Of a DNA stretch of 64,000 nt, positions 53,722 through 61,745 are shown piece by piece (positions within the stretch are counted from its first letter, which is position 1; each line of letters opens with the position of its first letter). The stretch lies in contig NZ_JAAFZU010000030.1 in assembly GCF_018263905.1 (NCBI RefSeq), forward strand, positions 34,580 through 98,579, in the 5' to 3' direction. This DNA comes from Loktanella sp. SALINAS62. Its GTDB lineage: Bacteria; Pseudomonadota; Alphaproteobacteria; Rhodobacterales; Rhodobacteraceae. Below the pieces are notes generated by a model, which was given only the letters and a program-made list of their open reading frames with translations, was not told the DNA's origin and made no database searches. Both the position numbers and the translations under genes were made by a program.

Positions 53722-54465
53722 ATGACCAGATTGATGACATGCACCGCACTCGCCGCAGTGTTCGCGGTCCCGGCTTTTGCACAGGACGACGCGCCTGAGG
53801 TATCTTATTGCGAACAGGCGTTCGCCCCTGCAGATGCGAACAGCGATAACATGATCGACAGCGAAGAGGCTATCGCCGCCCGCGAACGTCAGTTCGCAGA
53901 CATCGACGTGAATGCTAACGGTGCAATCACGCGCGATGAATGGACGACCTGCACACAGAGCGCCACCGACGGGCGTACCCTGACCGCCGCCCCAGAAGAT
54001 CTGTTTCCCCAACTGGATACTGACAGCAGCGACGACATTTCACCGTCAGAACTATTTAATAACACCCGAAATGCCTACGAGGATGTCTGGGTCAAAAACC
54101 ACACGCGCGACGAATGGGACGATCCGATGATCGCGATGCCCTCTGGCATCACGAATGAGCAAATGCGCGAGTGGACGTCCGAAGAATATTTCGCGCAAGT
54201 CGGCAACACTTACGCCATGACAGATACGGATGACGACGGTTCCGTCAGCCGCGATGAATTCATGGACCGCGCCCAAACCCACATGATGGACATCTCCAAG
54301 GTCAACTCCCGCTTCGACGAGATGGACGCCGATGCAGATGGCAGCGTGACAAATGAAGAATTCAACAACGCAGCGCAGGCGCGCGTGGATGATGCGATGC
54401 GCGACATGGACATCTCTGGCGAAGACGGGGTTCCGGTCGTGATCTGGTTTGCGACGTCGATGTAA
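53722..54465 (+). CDS. Periplasmic EF-hand calcium-binding protein
   Basis: A 247-residue protein with signal peptide (MTRLMTCTALAAVFAVPAFA-Q) and at least five EF-hand-like loops: DANSDNMIDSEE, DVNANGAITRDE, DTDSSDDISPSE, DTDDDGSVSRDE and DADADGSVTNEE. Two cysteines (C30 and C77) could form a disulfide. GAGGAGG box upstream of the ATG. Divergent from the export operon of the giant protein, which itself carries many Ca2+ motifs; a role in periplasmic Ca2+ handling is inferred. Preceded by an EcfG-type stress promoter. Confidence 0.85.
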   Translation: MTRLMTCTALAAVFAVPAFAQDDAPEVSYCEQAFAPADANSDNMIDSEEAIAARERQFADIDVNANGAITRDEWTTCTQSATDGRTLTAAPEDLFPQLDTDSSDDISPSELFNNTRNAYEDVWVKNHTRDEWDDPMIAMPSGITNEQMREWTSEEYFAQVGNTYAMTDTDDDGSVSRDEFMDRAQTHMMDISKVNSRFDEMDADADGSVTNEEFNNAAQARVDDAMRDMDISGEDGVPVVIWFATSM

Positions 54466-54479
54466 CCTGCCTGACTAGT

Positions 54480-54854
54480 CAACCGTCCGTCAATTGACCC
54501 GACGTACTCATCCGCATCGATGCAGTTTGTCATCAAAACAACGACGACCCCGATCAGGGCAAATGTCAGGATCGGGGCCACGTTCAACGCGGCCAGCGCT
54601 ACGACACCAATCATCATTCCGACCTCAATTGGTGCCTTCGTGCGCCGATATGGTCGTGTCTCGAACGGCGATAGAACAATCAGTTGTTCCTGCTCGACAT
54701 GGCTGACGATGTCTTCGGGCGCTCCCTCCAGAAGTAAAGTATCGCCAACCGCCAGTTTCGCCGTCGACCGTGGATCAATCCTGGCCATAGATAACTGACC
54801 TGAACCCCAAATTCCCTCCTTTGGGCAAATGAGTCCGGCGATTTCCGTGGTCAA
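54480..54854 (-). pseudogene. Remnant of an SLC13-family transporter with TrkA_C-like domain
   Basis: About 125 codons resemble the middle of an SLC13-type permease: the end of a TrkA_C domain (KLAVGDTLLLEGAPEDIVSH...EQLIVLSP), the linker YRRTKAPIEVGMMIGVVALAALNVAPILTFALIGVVVVLM and DADEYVGSIDGRL (normally DEAYRxIDWRLL). Both halves of the membrane domain are missing; the frame then runs antisense into the EF-hand gene, where similarity stops. A deletion-derived fossil. Confidence 0.65.
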
Positions 54855-54881
54855 AATATCCTTTTCGTTCCGTCCTGATGA

Positions 54882-55712
54882 CTAGGTGTTTTTCTGCCAG
54901 AATCCTACGTCATCGACGCGGGTCAGGCGCAGCATGGTATCATAAGTGTGTGGGTTGCCGCCCGCGACCGGCGCGGGCGATGTGATGTCGTCACCCAACG
55001 GAAATGGCAGGACCTTGCCGCCCGCCTGTTCGATCAGGCAATAGGCTGCCATGCAGTCCCACGCGCTCATCCTTGGTTCCAGGTAGCCGACCAAACGCCC
55101 CGCCGCGACCCATGCCAGCATCAGCGCACCAGAGCCATATCGCGTCCAGCTCGCACCCGCCGCCATCAGGTCAGCCAGCATCACGCCGACCTTGTCCGCA
55201 GAGACACGATCGTTTGCGCCGACGCCCAGCAGCCCTGTCGTGAGGTCTAGGTTCTCGGATACTCGGATCGGTTCCCCATTCAGACGCGCGGGAATGCCGC
55301 GTGCGGCGGTATAAGTTTCACCCAGCATGGGCGCGACGATCACACCGATCACCGGGCCGTCAGCATCGCAGGCACCGATCGACACGCACCAGCCTGGCAG
55401 TCCGGCCAAATAGGGTGCCGTGCCATCGATTGGATCGATTACCCATGTCAGGCCGGATGTGCCGGGGGTCACGCCATGTTCCTCACCCAGCAGTGCATCG
55501 TCGGGAAACGCCGCAGCGAGCGCGTCGCGGATCAGCGTTTCGACCTCGCGGTCCGCTTCAGAGACCATGTCCTGCAAGGTCCGTTTCGCTTCGATATGAA
55601 GCGTATCGCGGTCGTGAAAATAACGCAGTGCAAGCGTGCCCGCGCGCGCTGCGATGTCTTTGGCTGCATCCAGGCGACGCGCCAGTTCAGTGGTATCCAT
55701 GATGACTTTCAT
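54882..55712 (-). CDS. Inositol-monophosphatase-family phosphatase
   Basis: A 276-residue Mg2+-dependent phosphatase with the family's metal sites: LLGEEHGV (Glu), WVIDPIDGTAPYL (DPIDGT) and SAWDCMAAYCLIEQAGGKVL (WD). It could act on inositol-1-phosphate, histidinol phosphate, a sugar phosphate or PAP; sequence alone does not decide. The ATG overlaps the TGA of the transport ATPase gene (ATGA), making it the last gene of the uptake operon, which suggests it dephosphorylates the imported compound. Confidence 0.88.
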   Translation of the reverse strand: MKVIMDTTELARRLDAAKDIAARAGTLALRYFHDRDTLHIEAKRTLQDMVSEADREVETLIRDALAAAFPDDALLGEEHGVTPGTSGLTWVIDPIDGTAPYLAGLPGWCVSIGACDADGPVIGVIVAPMLGETYTAARGIPARLNGEPIRVSENLDLTTGLLGVGANDRVSADKVGVMLADLMAAGASWTRYGSGALMLAWVAAGRLVGYLEPRMSAWDCMAAYCLIEQAGGKVLPFPLGDDITSPAPVAGGNPHTYDTMLRLTRVDDVGFWQKNT

Positions 55713-56764
55713 TCGATAAGGGCAAGTCCGCGAGACCGAAAGCCGAGCGTGACAGATGTTCCGGGTGAGAGGGGTATGTCGCCTTCCGCATCGACGGCGA
55801 ACAGAGAGCCGACAGACGTGTCGATCTCGTATTCAAGATGGTCCCCCAGATAGGCTGAAGACGCGATGCGGCCCGCAAATGGACCTTGTCCTTCTTGGAC
55901 CGTAATGGCGTTGGCGCGCACGGACAGCTGTGCCGGCCCGACGGTGGCGCTGCGAGCGGGGACCTGCTGGGTCAAGTTTCCGACGCGCACCTGAGCGATG
56001 CCATCCATGACCTTTTCGACTGTGCAGGAAATGACGTTCGATTCTCCAATGAAATCGGCAATAAATGCTGATGCCGGTTGTTCGTATAATGCACGCGGCG
56101 CGCCTTGCTGGGCGATACGTCCGTCCTTCATCACGACGATCCTGTCTGATACCGCCAGCGCTTCCTCCTGATCGTGGGTGACATAAACTGCGGTAAATCC
56201 AAGTCGTTGTTGCAACTGTCGGATTTCAGTCCTGACGCGCCTGCGTAGTCGCGCATCTAGGTTCGACAGCGGCTCATCCAGCAGCAGCACCTGCGGTTCC
56301 AGAACCAGCGCGCGAGCGACGGCGACACGCTGCTGTTGTCCACCGGACAGCTCTGACGGTAACCGTTCCCCCATGCCATCCAGCCCGACCAGATCCAGTC
56401 CCTTCTCAGCTGCATCACGGGCAGGACCGGATTTCATGCCGCCCGATTCCAGCCCATAGGCGACGTTTTGTGCAACGGTCATGTGAGGAAACAGCGCGTA
56501 GGACTGAAACACCATCGATACATCGCGCCGGTTGGCTGGCAGGTTCGTCACATCCTCACCCCCGATCAAGATGCGCCCCGCGGTTGGGCTTTCCAGTCCC
56601 GCCAGCATCCGCAGGGTTGTGGTCTTACCGCAGCCGGACGGGCCAAGCAGCGTTACAAGTTCGCCCGGTTCGATCTGCAAGGTCAGGTCAGGAATGGCCG
56701 TGAAAGCGCCGAACTTCTTTTGCACGTTCTGAAAGGCAACGGCGCCGCGTCTTTGGGTCGTCAT
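55709..56764 (-). CDS. ABC transporter ATP-binding protein (FbpC/AfuC/PotA type)
   Basis: A 351-residue ATPase with Walker A GPSGCGKTT, Q-loop VFQSYALFP, signature LSGGQQQRVAVARAL, Walker B VLLLDEPLSNLD, switch His (VTHDQEEAL) and a C-terminal TOBE-like domain (about 240-350). Drives import together with the fused permease upstream, whose stop it overlaps (ATGA). Confidence 0.93.
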   Translation of the reverse strand: MTTQRRGAVAFQNVQKKFGAFTAIPDLTLQIEPGELVTLLGPSGCGKTTTLRMLAGLESPTAGRILIGGEDVTNLPANRRDVSMVFQSYALFPHMTVAQNVAYGLESGGMKSGPARDAAEKGLDLVGLDGMGERLPSELSGGQQQRVAVARALVLEPQVLLLDEPLSNLDARLRRRVRTEIRQLQQRLGFTAVYVTHDQEEALAVSDRIVVMKDGRIAQQGAPRALYEQPASAFIADFIGESNVISCTVEKVMDGIAQVRVGNLTQQVPARSATVGPAQLSVRANAITVQEGQGPFAGRIASSAYLGDHLEYEIDTSVGSLFAVDAEGDIPLSPGTSVTLGFRSRGLALIE

Positions 56765-58971
56765 GTCGGGACCTCTCGGGGCTTGATCTTGGGGATAGGT
56801 TCGATACGGCGGCGCAGGCGACGTTCACCGACCAGCAGCTGAAAGGTGCCGATGACCGTGATCATCACGACGATCAGGACGGACGAATAGGCAATCGCGA
56901 TCCCGTATTCGCCGTTTTCGACCAGTCCCACGATATAGGCAGTGGCCAAGTTGTATTTTGCCGACACCAGAAAAATCACTGCCGAAATGGACGTGATCGC
57001 CCGCACGAAGGAATAAACCAGAGCAGCGAGGATCGCAGGCCGTAACAGTGGCAGTATCACCTTGCGCAGCGTTCTGGGCGATGATGCACCAAGCGTGAGC
57101 GATGCCTCGTCCAGTGACCCATCCAACTGCGCCATCGCTGCGATGCCGCCCCGCACACCCACGGGCATGTTCCGGAACACAAAGCAGAAGATAAGGATCA
57201 GCGCGGTTCCCGTCATTTGAATCGGCGGCAGGTTGAATGCCATGATGTAGCTGATCCCGATCACCGTGCCGGGGATTGCAAAGCTCATCATCAAGGCAAA
57301 TTCAAAGATGCCGCGTCCGGGGAACCGCTGGCGCACGATCAACCATGCGGTCAGCAGACCGACGGCGGCCGTAAGCGGTGCCGCGATCAGAGCGATTTCC
57401 ATCGTCGTCCAGAAACTGTTCCAGGCAACGCCAGTCCACGCAATGCCAGTCCACGCAATGCCGCCATCAAATGTAACCGAGAATGCGCGCGCGTAGTGTT
57501 CCAGTGTCAGTGTATGGTCCAGCCCCCAGGTTTTCACAAAGCCGCCGAACAGGATCATGCCATAGACGAACACGGTAAAGGCCGCCCAAAGCACCACGAT
57601 CGCGGTCATCGGCCAGGCCAAACGGCGGGGCAAAGCGGCATGATTGCCGCCATCCCCCTTGCCCGATACGGTGGCAAAGTTGCGCCGCCCCAACCACAGC
57701 CGCTGTGCGAGAAACGCCGACAGGGTGAAACCCAGCAACACCGTCGCCAGCACCGCCGCGCGTGACGGATCGTGCTGCGCGCCGACCACGGCAAAGAAAA
57801 TCTCTGTCGACAGCACGCCGCCATTGCCGCCCAATACCAGCGGGTTGCCGAAATCAGCCATCGATTCAATGAAACTGATCAAAAAGGCGTTTGCGATCCC
57901 CGGTGCCATCAGCGGCAGAGAGACACGGCGGAACGTGCGCCAGCGCGTCGCGCGCATGGTCTGGCTTGCTTCTTCCATGGCGGGGCTGACGCCTTCCACG
58001 ACGCCGATCAGGATCAAAAAGGCGATGGGCGTGAACGATAGCATCTGTGCGACCCAGATTCCGGTCAGGCCGTAGATCCAGCGGCCCAGTTCCCACCCGG
58101 TCGTATCTTCGATGAATTCGGTGACAAACCCCGCGCGGCCCAGCATCAACGTCAGTGCCAGACCAATTACGAACGGCGGCGTGATAATCGGCAGGACGGT
58201 CAGCAGCCGGATGCTTTTCTTGAACGGAAGTCGCATGCGCGTGGCGACAAGCGCGAATGCCAGTCCCAGAAACGTGGTGCCAGTCGCCGTGCAGATCGCC
58301 AGAAAGAACGTGCGCCATGCGACCCCGCATCCACCGGTTCCCGTCACGCACCCCAGGCTCCAGATGTTTGGATCACCGATGTTGCGGGCCACACCGGCGG
58401 CTGTAAAAGAGCCGTCGTAGTCCTGAAACGCGCCGGTGAACATTGACAGCAGCGGATAGAATACGAACAGCGTGACCAGCAGGATCAATAGGGTGATCGA
58501 CCCGATGACAAAGGCGTCGCCCTTTAGCGCGCCGCGTTCCGCAAGGCCAAAGGCGATCATGGCGGCAAAGCACAAAAGTATGCCGACAGCACCGGCGCCA
58601 AAAGCCTGTTGCCCAGCCACGTCGCCCAGCATTTCCAGCGCGCCCCAGTTCCAGCCGCGCAGTCCGACCGATAGCCCCTGGATCACCATCCAAGTGATCC
58701 CAGCCGCACCGGTCAACGCCAGCCATCCGCCCCGCTGGCCCGCAGGACGCGTGAACCTCAAAATGGCGGCAATGGCGATCAGCAGCGGCACCGGCCACAG
58801 CCACCACTGGTCCAACTGCGTCAGTCCAGGCCATGTGCGATCGTCGCTCAGGTAGCTTCCCACCCAGTCGAGCGTGAAAAAACCGCCGCGCAGGCGATAC
58901 CATGGCAACACGGCAAAGCAGATCAGCGCGGCGATGAACAAGACGTCCAGCCGTCGATTGTCACGATTCAT
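56761..58971 (-). CDS. Fused ABC transporter permease (FbpB/AfuB type)
   Basis: A 736-residue inner-membrane protein with both permease halves in one chain. Each half has an EAA loop (EEASQTMRATRWRTFRRVSLPLMAPGI near 335-360 and DEASLTLGASSPRTLRKVILPLLRPAI near 630-655). It is longer than typical FbpB because of an extra N-terminal block of helices (about 1-170). Followed directly by the ATPase gene and preceded by the binding-protein gene with a stable hairpin between. Confidence 0.92.
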   Translation of the reverse strand: MNRDNRRLDVLFIAALICFAVLPWYRLRGGFFTLDWVGSYLSDDRTWPGLTQLDQWWLWPVPLLIAIAAILRFTRPAGQRGGWLALTGAAGITWMVIQGLSVGLRGWNWGALEMLGDVAGQQAFGAGAVGILLCFAAMIAFGLAERGALKGDAFVIGSITLLILLVTLFVFYPLLSMFTGAFQDYDGSFTAAGVARNIGDPNIWSLGCVTGTGGCGVAWRTFFLAICTATGTTFLGLAFALVATRMRLPFKKSIRLLTVLPIITPPFVIGLALTLMLGRAGFVTEFIEDTTGWELGRWIYGLTGIWVAQMLSFTPIAFLILIGVVEGVSPAMEEASQTMRATRWRTFRRVSLPLMAPGIANAFLISFIESMADFGNPLVLGGNGGVLSTEIFFAVVGAQHDPSRAAVLATVLLGFTLSAFLAQRLWLGRRNFATVSGKGDGGNHAALPRRLAWPMTAIVVLWAAFTVFVYGMILFGGFVKTWGLDHTLTLEHYARAFSVTFDGGIAWTGIAWTGVAWNSFWTTMEIALIAAPLTAAVGLLTAWLIVRQRFPGRGIFEFALMMSFAIPGTVIGISYIMAFNLPPIQMTGTALILIFCFVFRNMPVGVRGGIAAMAQLDGSLDEASLTLGASSPRTLRKVILPLLRPAILAALVYSFVRAITSISAVIFLVSAKYNLATAYIVGLVENGEYGIAIAYSSVLIVVMITVIGTFQLLVGERRLRRRIEPIPKIKPREVPT

Positions 58972-58996
58972 GTCGTCAGCCTCCGGACGAAGGTGC

Positions 58997-59018
58997 GAGA
59001 GGGCGCAGCCGCCCTCTC
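58997..59018. other. Intercistronic stem-loop between binding-protein and permease genes
   Basis: Perfect 8-bp stem (58997-59004 with 59011-59018, GAGAGGGC/GCCCTCTC) around a 6-nt loop, 7 bp after the binding-protein stop. No T-run follows in the direction of transcription, so it likely protects the upstream message and raises binding-protein levels over membrane subunits. Confidence 0.65.
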
Positions 59019-59024
59019 TTTCGA

Positions 59025-60047
59025 TTATTCGGCTGCGACTCCGCCGACCTCGTCGACCCAGCGGGACAGCAGGGCTGTGCGACGGTCGGCACTGCCGTAT
59101 TCCGCGAAATCATAGTCGATCAGATTGATCGTCGAGATGTCGGGGGCTGCCTCGGGGGCTTCAGCGTTGATGTTCGACGGGATCTGGAACGATCCTGCTT
59201 CCGGCATGATGGACTGCACCTCAGCGGTCAGAACCCAATCGTAAAATGCTTTTGCCTCGTCCGGGTTCTGCGCGCCTTCGATCATCGACATCGAACCAAT
59301 CTCGTAGCCGGTCCCCTCGCACGGGGCGACCACCGCGATAGGGAAACCCTCTTCGGCCTGGGCGACCGCATCGTGCATGAACACAATCCCAAGCCCGGCC
59401 TCGCCGCGCGCGGCGGCCTTTACCGGCGCAGAGCCCGATTTGGTATATTGCGATACGTTGGCATCCAGCTCGCGCATGAACGCAAAAGCCTCGTCTTCGC
59501 CCATAAGCTGCACCAGTGTCGCCAGCGCGGTATAGGCGGTGCCGGACGAATTCGGGTCGGCCAACTGGATTTCGCCTGCCAGTTCTTCGTTCAACAGGTC
59601 GGCCCAGCATGCAGGCGGGGTCAGGCCGCGCTCTTCAAAGATTTCGGTGTTGTAGCCCCAGCCCAAAGCACCCGAATAGACGCCGACCGTGCGGTAGCCC
59701 GACGTTTCCGCCTGACTGATCGCCCACGGCTGTAACTGCTCCATCATCGGCGATTGATATTCGGCGGTCAGTCCATCGGATGCAGCCTGCAGATGCGGGT
59801 CGCCGGTGCCACCCCACCACAGGTCGGTCTGTGGGTTACGGCCTTCGGCGCGAATTTTGGCATATGCTTCTCCGGACGACAGGCGCACCATGTTGACGTC
59901 GATGTCGTGGTCCGCTTCGAATTCCGACACCAGTCGTTCGCAGATCACCACGTCGGCCGAACAGATCAGATTCAAATCCTGTGCGGCCGCGGCAGTGCCT
60001 GCGGTTGCGGCAACAGTTCCCAAAAGGGCAAGTTTAGCTTTGGTCAT
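59025..60047 (-). CDS. Periplasmic substrate-binding protein (FbpA/AfuA-like)
   Basis: A 340-residue binding protein with signal peptide (about 1-22, ending AAA-QD). Features of the AfuA-like branch: ICSADVVICERLVSEFEADHDIDVNMVRLSSGEAYAKIRAE, DLWWGGTGDPHLQAASDGL and SGALGWGYNTEIF. Start taken at ATG 60047 with GGGAG 7 bases upstream. The family is often annotated ferric iron, but AfuA itself binds hexose phosphates; with a phosphatase and a LacI regulator in the same locus, a phosphorylated sugar or polyol is the better guess. First gene of the operon. Confidence 0.85.
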   Translation of the reverse strand: MTKAKLALLGTVAATAGTAAAAQDLNLICSADVVICERLVSEFEADHDIDVNMVRLSSGEAYAKIRAEGRNPQTDLWWGGTGDPHLQAASDGLTAEYQSPMMEQLQPWAISQAETSGYRTVGVYSGALGWGYNTEIFEERGLTPPACWADLLNEELAGEIQLADPNSSGTAYTALATLVQLMGEDEAFAFMRELDANVSQYTKSGSAPVKAAARGEAGLGIVFMHDAVAQAEEGFPIAVVAPCEGTGYEIGSMSMIEGAQNPDEAKAFYDWVLTAEVQSIMPEAGSFQIPSNINAEAPEAAPDISTINLIDYDFAEYGSADRRTALLSRWVDEVGGVAAE

Positions 60048-60091
60048 GTTGGGTCTCCCTTCCCTGAACCTGTGCGCCTCCTCCCGAGGAT

Positions 60092-60105
60092 TGCACAGCT
60101 GTGCA
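60092..60105. promoter_or_regulatory. Palindromic LacI-family operator, proximal to the uptake operon
   Basis: TGCACAGCTGTGCA, a perfect 14-bp palindrome with central CpG-free core, 45 bp upstream of the binding-protein ATG. A near-identical site lies at 60191. Confidence 0.7.
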
Positions 60106-60190
60106 TCAGGCTGGTCCCGACTCGGGTCACTTGTCAAATAAAAAGTTTCGGCGTGACTATTTTACTTTAATCCGGCAGATTTCTTCTTGC

Positions 60191-60204
60191 TGCACTGCTG
60201 TGCA
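60191..60204. promoter_or_regulatory. Second LacI-family operator, proximal to the regulator gene
   Basis: TGCACTGCTGTGCA differs at one position from the palindrome at 60092. Centres are 99 bp apart, allowing a repressor loop that covers both divergent promoters. Lies 38 bp before the regulator's ATG. Confidence 0.68.
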
Positions 60205-60242
60205 GTCATGTTACAATAAGACGACGAAAGCAGGAGCTTTGG

Positions 60243-61274
60243 ATGCGATCGAATGGTGCCGTCAGCGCGCGAGATGTAGCAGAGGCCGCAGGCGTTTCAC
60301 GCACCGCGGTCAGTCGCACATTTACGCCCGGCGCCAGCGTGGCGCCAGCAACGCGTGCCAAGGTCATGGCCGCTGCAGAGCTGCTAGGCTATCAGGTTAA
60401 CAACCTTGCCAGAGGCCTGACGCGTGCCGAAAGCGGTCTGGTCGCGCTGATCGTGGCCGAACTTGAAACGCCTTATCGTGCGTTGCTGGTCAGTGCGTTG
60501 ACGTCCAAGCTTCAGGCCGCAGGCAAGGTCGCGATGATCATCAACACCGACCGATCCGATGCCAGCGTCGATGCCGCACTGCGTCAGGCGATCGGCTATC
60601 GCACGGATGCTGCGATCGTTCTGTCCGGCATGCCCGATCGCGCATTGGCAGAGCTGTGTCAGCGTAACGGTCTGCGGCTTGTGTTGATTAACCGTGACGA
60701 AGAGCTGCCGGGCGCCGTCCGCATCCGGCTGGACGACGAGCAGGCCGGGGCGACCGCCGCCAGAACCCTGCTGCGGGTCGGCTGCAAGCGTCCCGCACTG
60801 GTCATGTCTGCGTCAGCGACGGTCAGCCTGGCCGCGCGCGCACGCGGATTTCTGGATGCACTGTCGGGCGAAGGTATCGACCCGATGGTGGCAATCGATG
60901 GGCCGACGCACTACAAAACTGGGCTGGCGTTAGGGACCGACATCCTGTCCCGCGCTGACAGGCCGGATGGCGTTTTCTGCGTCACCGACCTGATCGCCTT
61001 TGGCGTGATTGACGCCGCGCGGCAGCGGTTCGGCCTGCGCGTTCCAGAGGATTTGTCCGTGATCGGTTTCGACGACGTGCCGCAGGCCAGTTGGGAAGCC
61101 TATAATCTGACCACATTCCGGCAGCCAATCCCGGGCATCGTGGATGCGTGCGTCGACTGGTTGTCGCGACCTCTTGACGAAACATCGGCGAAAACCGTCT
61201 ATCTGTCCGCCGACATCACGTGGCGCACGTCTGTTCTTTCATTGTCGCAGCGTGCGACTTCAACAACGGCCTGA
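60243..61274 (+). CDS. LacI-family transcriptional regulator
   Basis: A 343-residue regulator: N-terminal helix-turn-helix VSARDVAEAAGVSRTAVSRTF, hinge helix (VNNLARGL) and a periplasmic-binding-protein-like ligand domain (SGLVALIVAELETPY ... GVFCVTDLIAFGVIDAARQRFGLRVPEDLSVIGFDDVP). GGAG box before the ATG. Divergent from the uptake operon; two matching palindromes sit between them, so it probably represses the operon and itself until the imported sugar or sugar phosphate binds. Confidence 0.92.
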   Translation: MRSNGAVSARDVAEAAGVSRTAVSRTFTPGASVAPATRAKVMAAAELLGYQVNNLARGLTRAESGLVALIVAELETPYRALLVSALTSKLQAAGKVAMIINTDRSDASVDAALRQAIGYRTDAAIVLSGMPDRALAELCQRNGLRLVLINRDEELPGAVRIRLDDEQAGATAARTLLRVGCKRPALVMSASATVSLAARARGFLDALSGEGIDPMVAIDGPTHYKTGLALGTDILSRADRPDGVFCVTDLIAFGVIDAARQRFGLRVPEDLSVIGFDDVPQASWEAYNLTTFRQPIPGIVDACVDWLSRPLDETSAKTVYLSADITWRTSVLSLSQRATSTTA

Positions 61275-61388
61275 CCTTGGGCTACGGTTGCGTGAAAGCC
61301 ATTCCCTCAACCGAAACAGCACACCGAAGCTTTGTCAGGTGACGCTTCATTGAACTGCCGCGTATTTTGATAATCGACTTTTCCTTGA

Positions 61389-61592
61389 AACGGATACTGC
61401 GGAAGCTTCAATGCAAGGTTCCAAGACGCGCTTTTAGCCGGTGAGGTCTTATCCGCGCGACGCGAGGTCCAGATCCTGATCGAGAAGTGGCGCCGCCACG
61501 ACAACACTGTCAGACCGCACAGCGCTTTGGGATACTGTCCACCGGCACGCGAAATCATCGTACCGATAGACCAAAGACCGACCATGCACTAA
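61389..61592 (+). mobile_element. IS3-family transposase C-terminal remnant
   Basis: Reads NGYCGSFNARFQDALLAGEV, then a LIEKWRRHDNTVRPHSALGY stretch and PPAREI to a stop at 61592, the end of the DDE integrase-core domain of IS3-type transposases (YCESFNxxLRDELLNGE ... WRxxYNxxRPHSxLGY). The frame is closed just upstream (TGA at 61386), so only this tail remains. The surrounding gap 61275-61745 shows nothing else recognisable. Confidence 0.8.
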
Positions 61593-61745
61593 CGTTCAAA
61601 CCGGACCACTCAATGGGGGCAGACCACGCTGCTCTTGCGTGGACGTCTGCCGCATCGCCAAGCCGCCTCACGTCCAGATCACCCGGGAACACGGGCACGC
61701 GTGCCTCTATCCGCTGAAGCGGACCATGCAGCCGACGGAGAAGAC

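Noticed and set aside
54210..54854. 214-codon frame as an intact transporter gene
   Set aside because: Only the first 125 codons look like SLC13; the rest is antisense to the EF-hand gene and the membrane halves are missing, so it is called a remnant.
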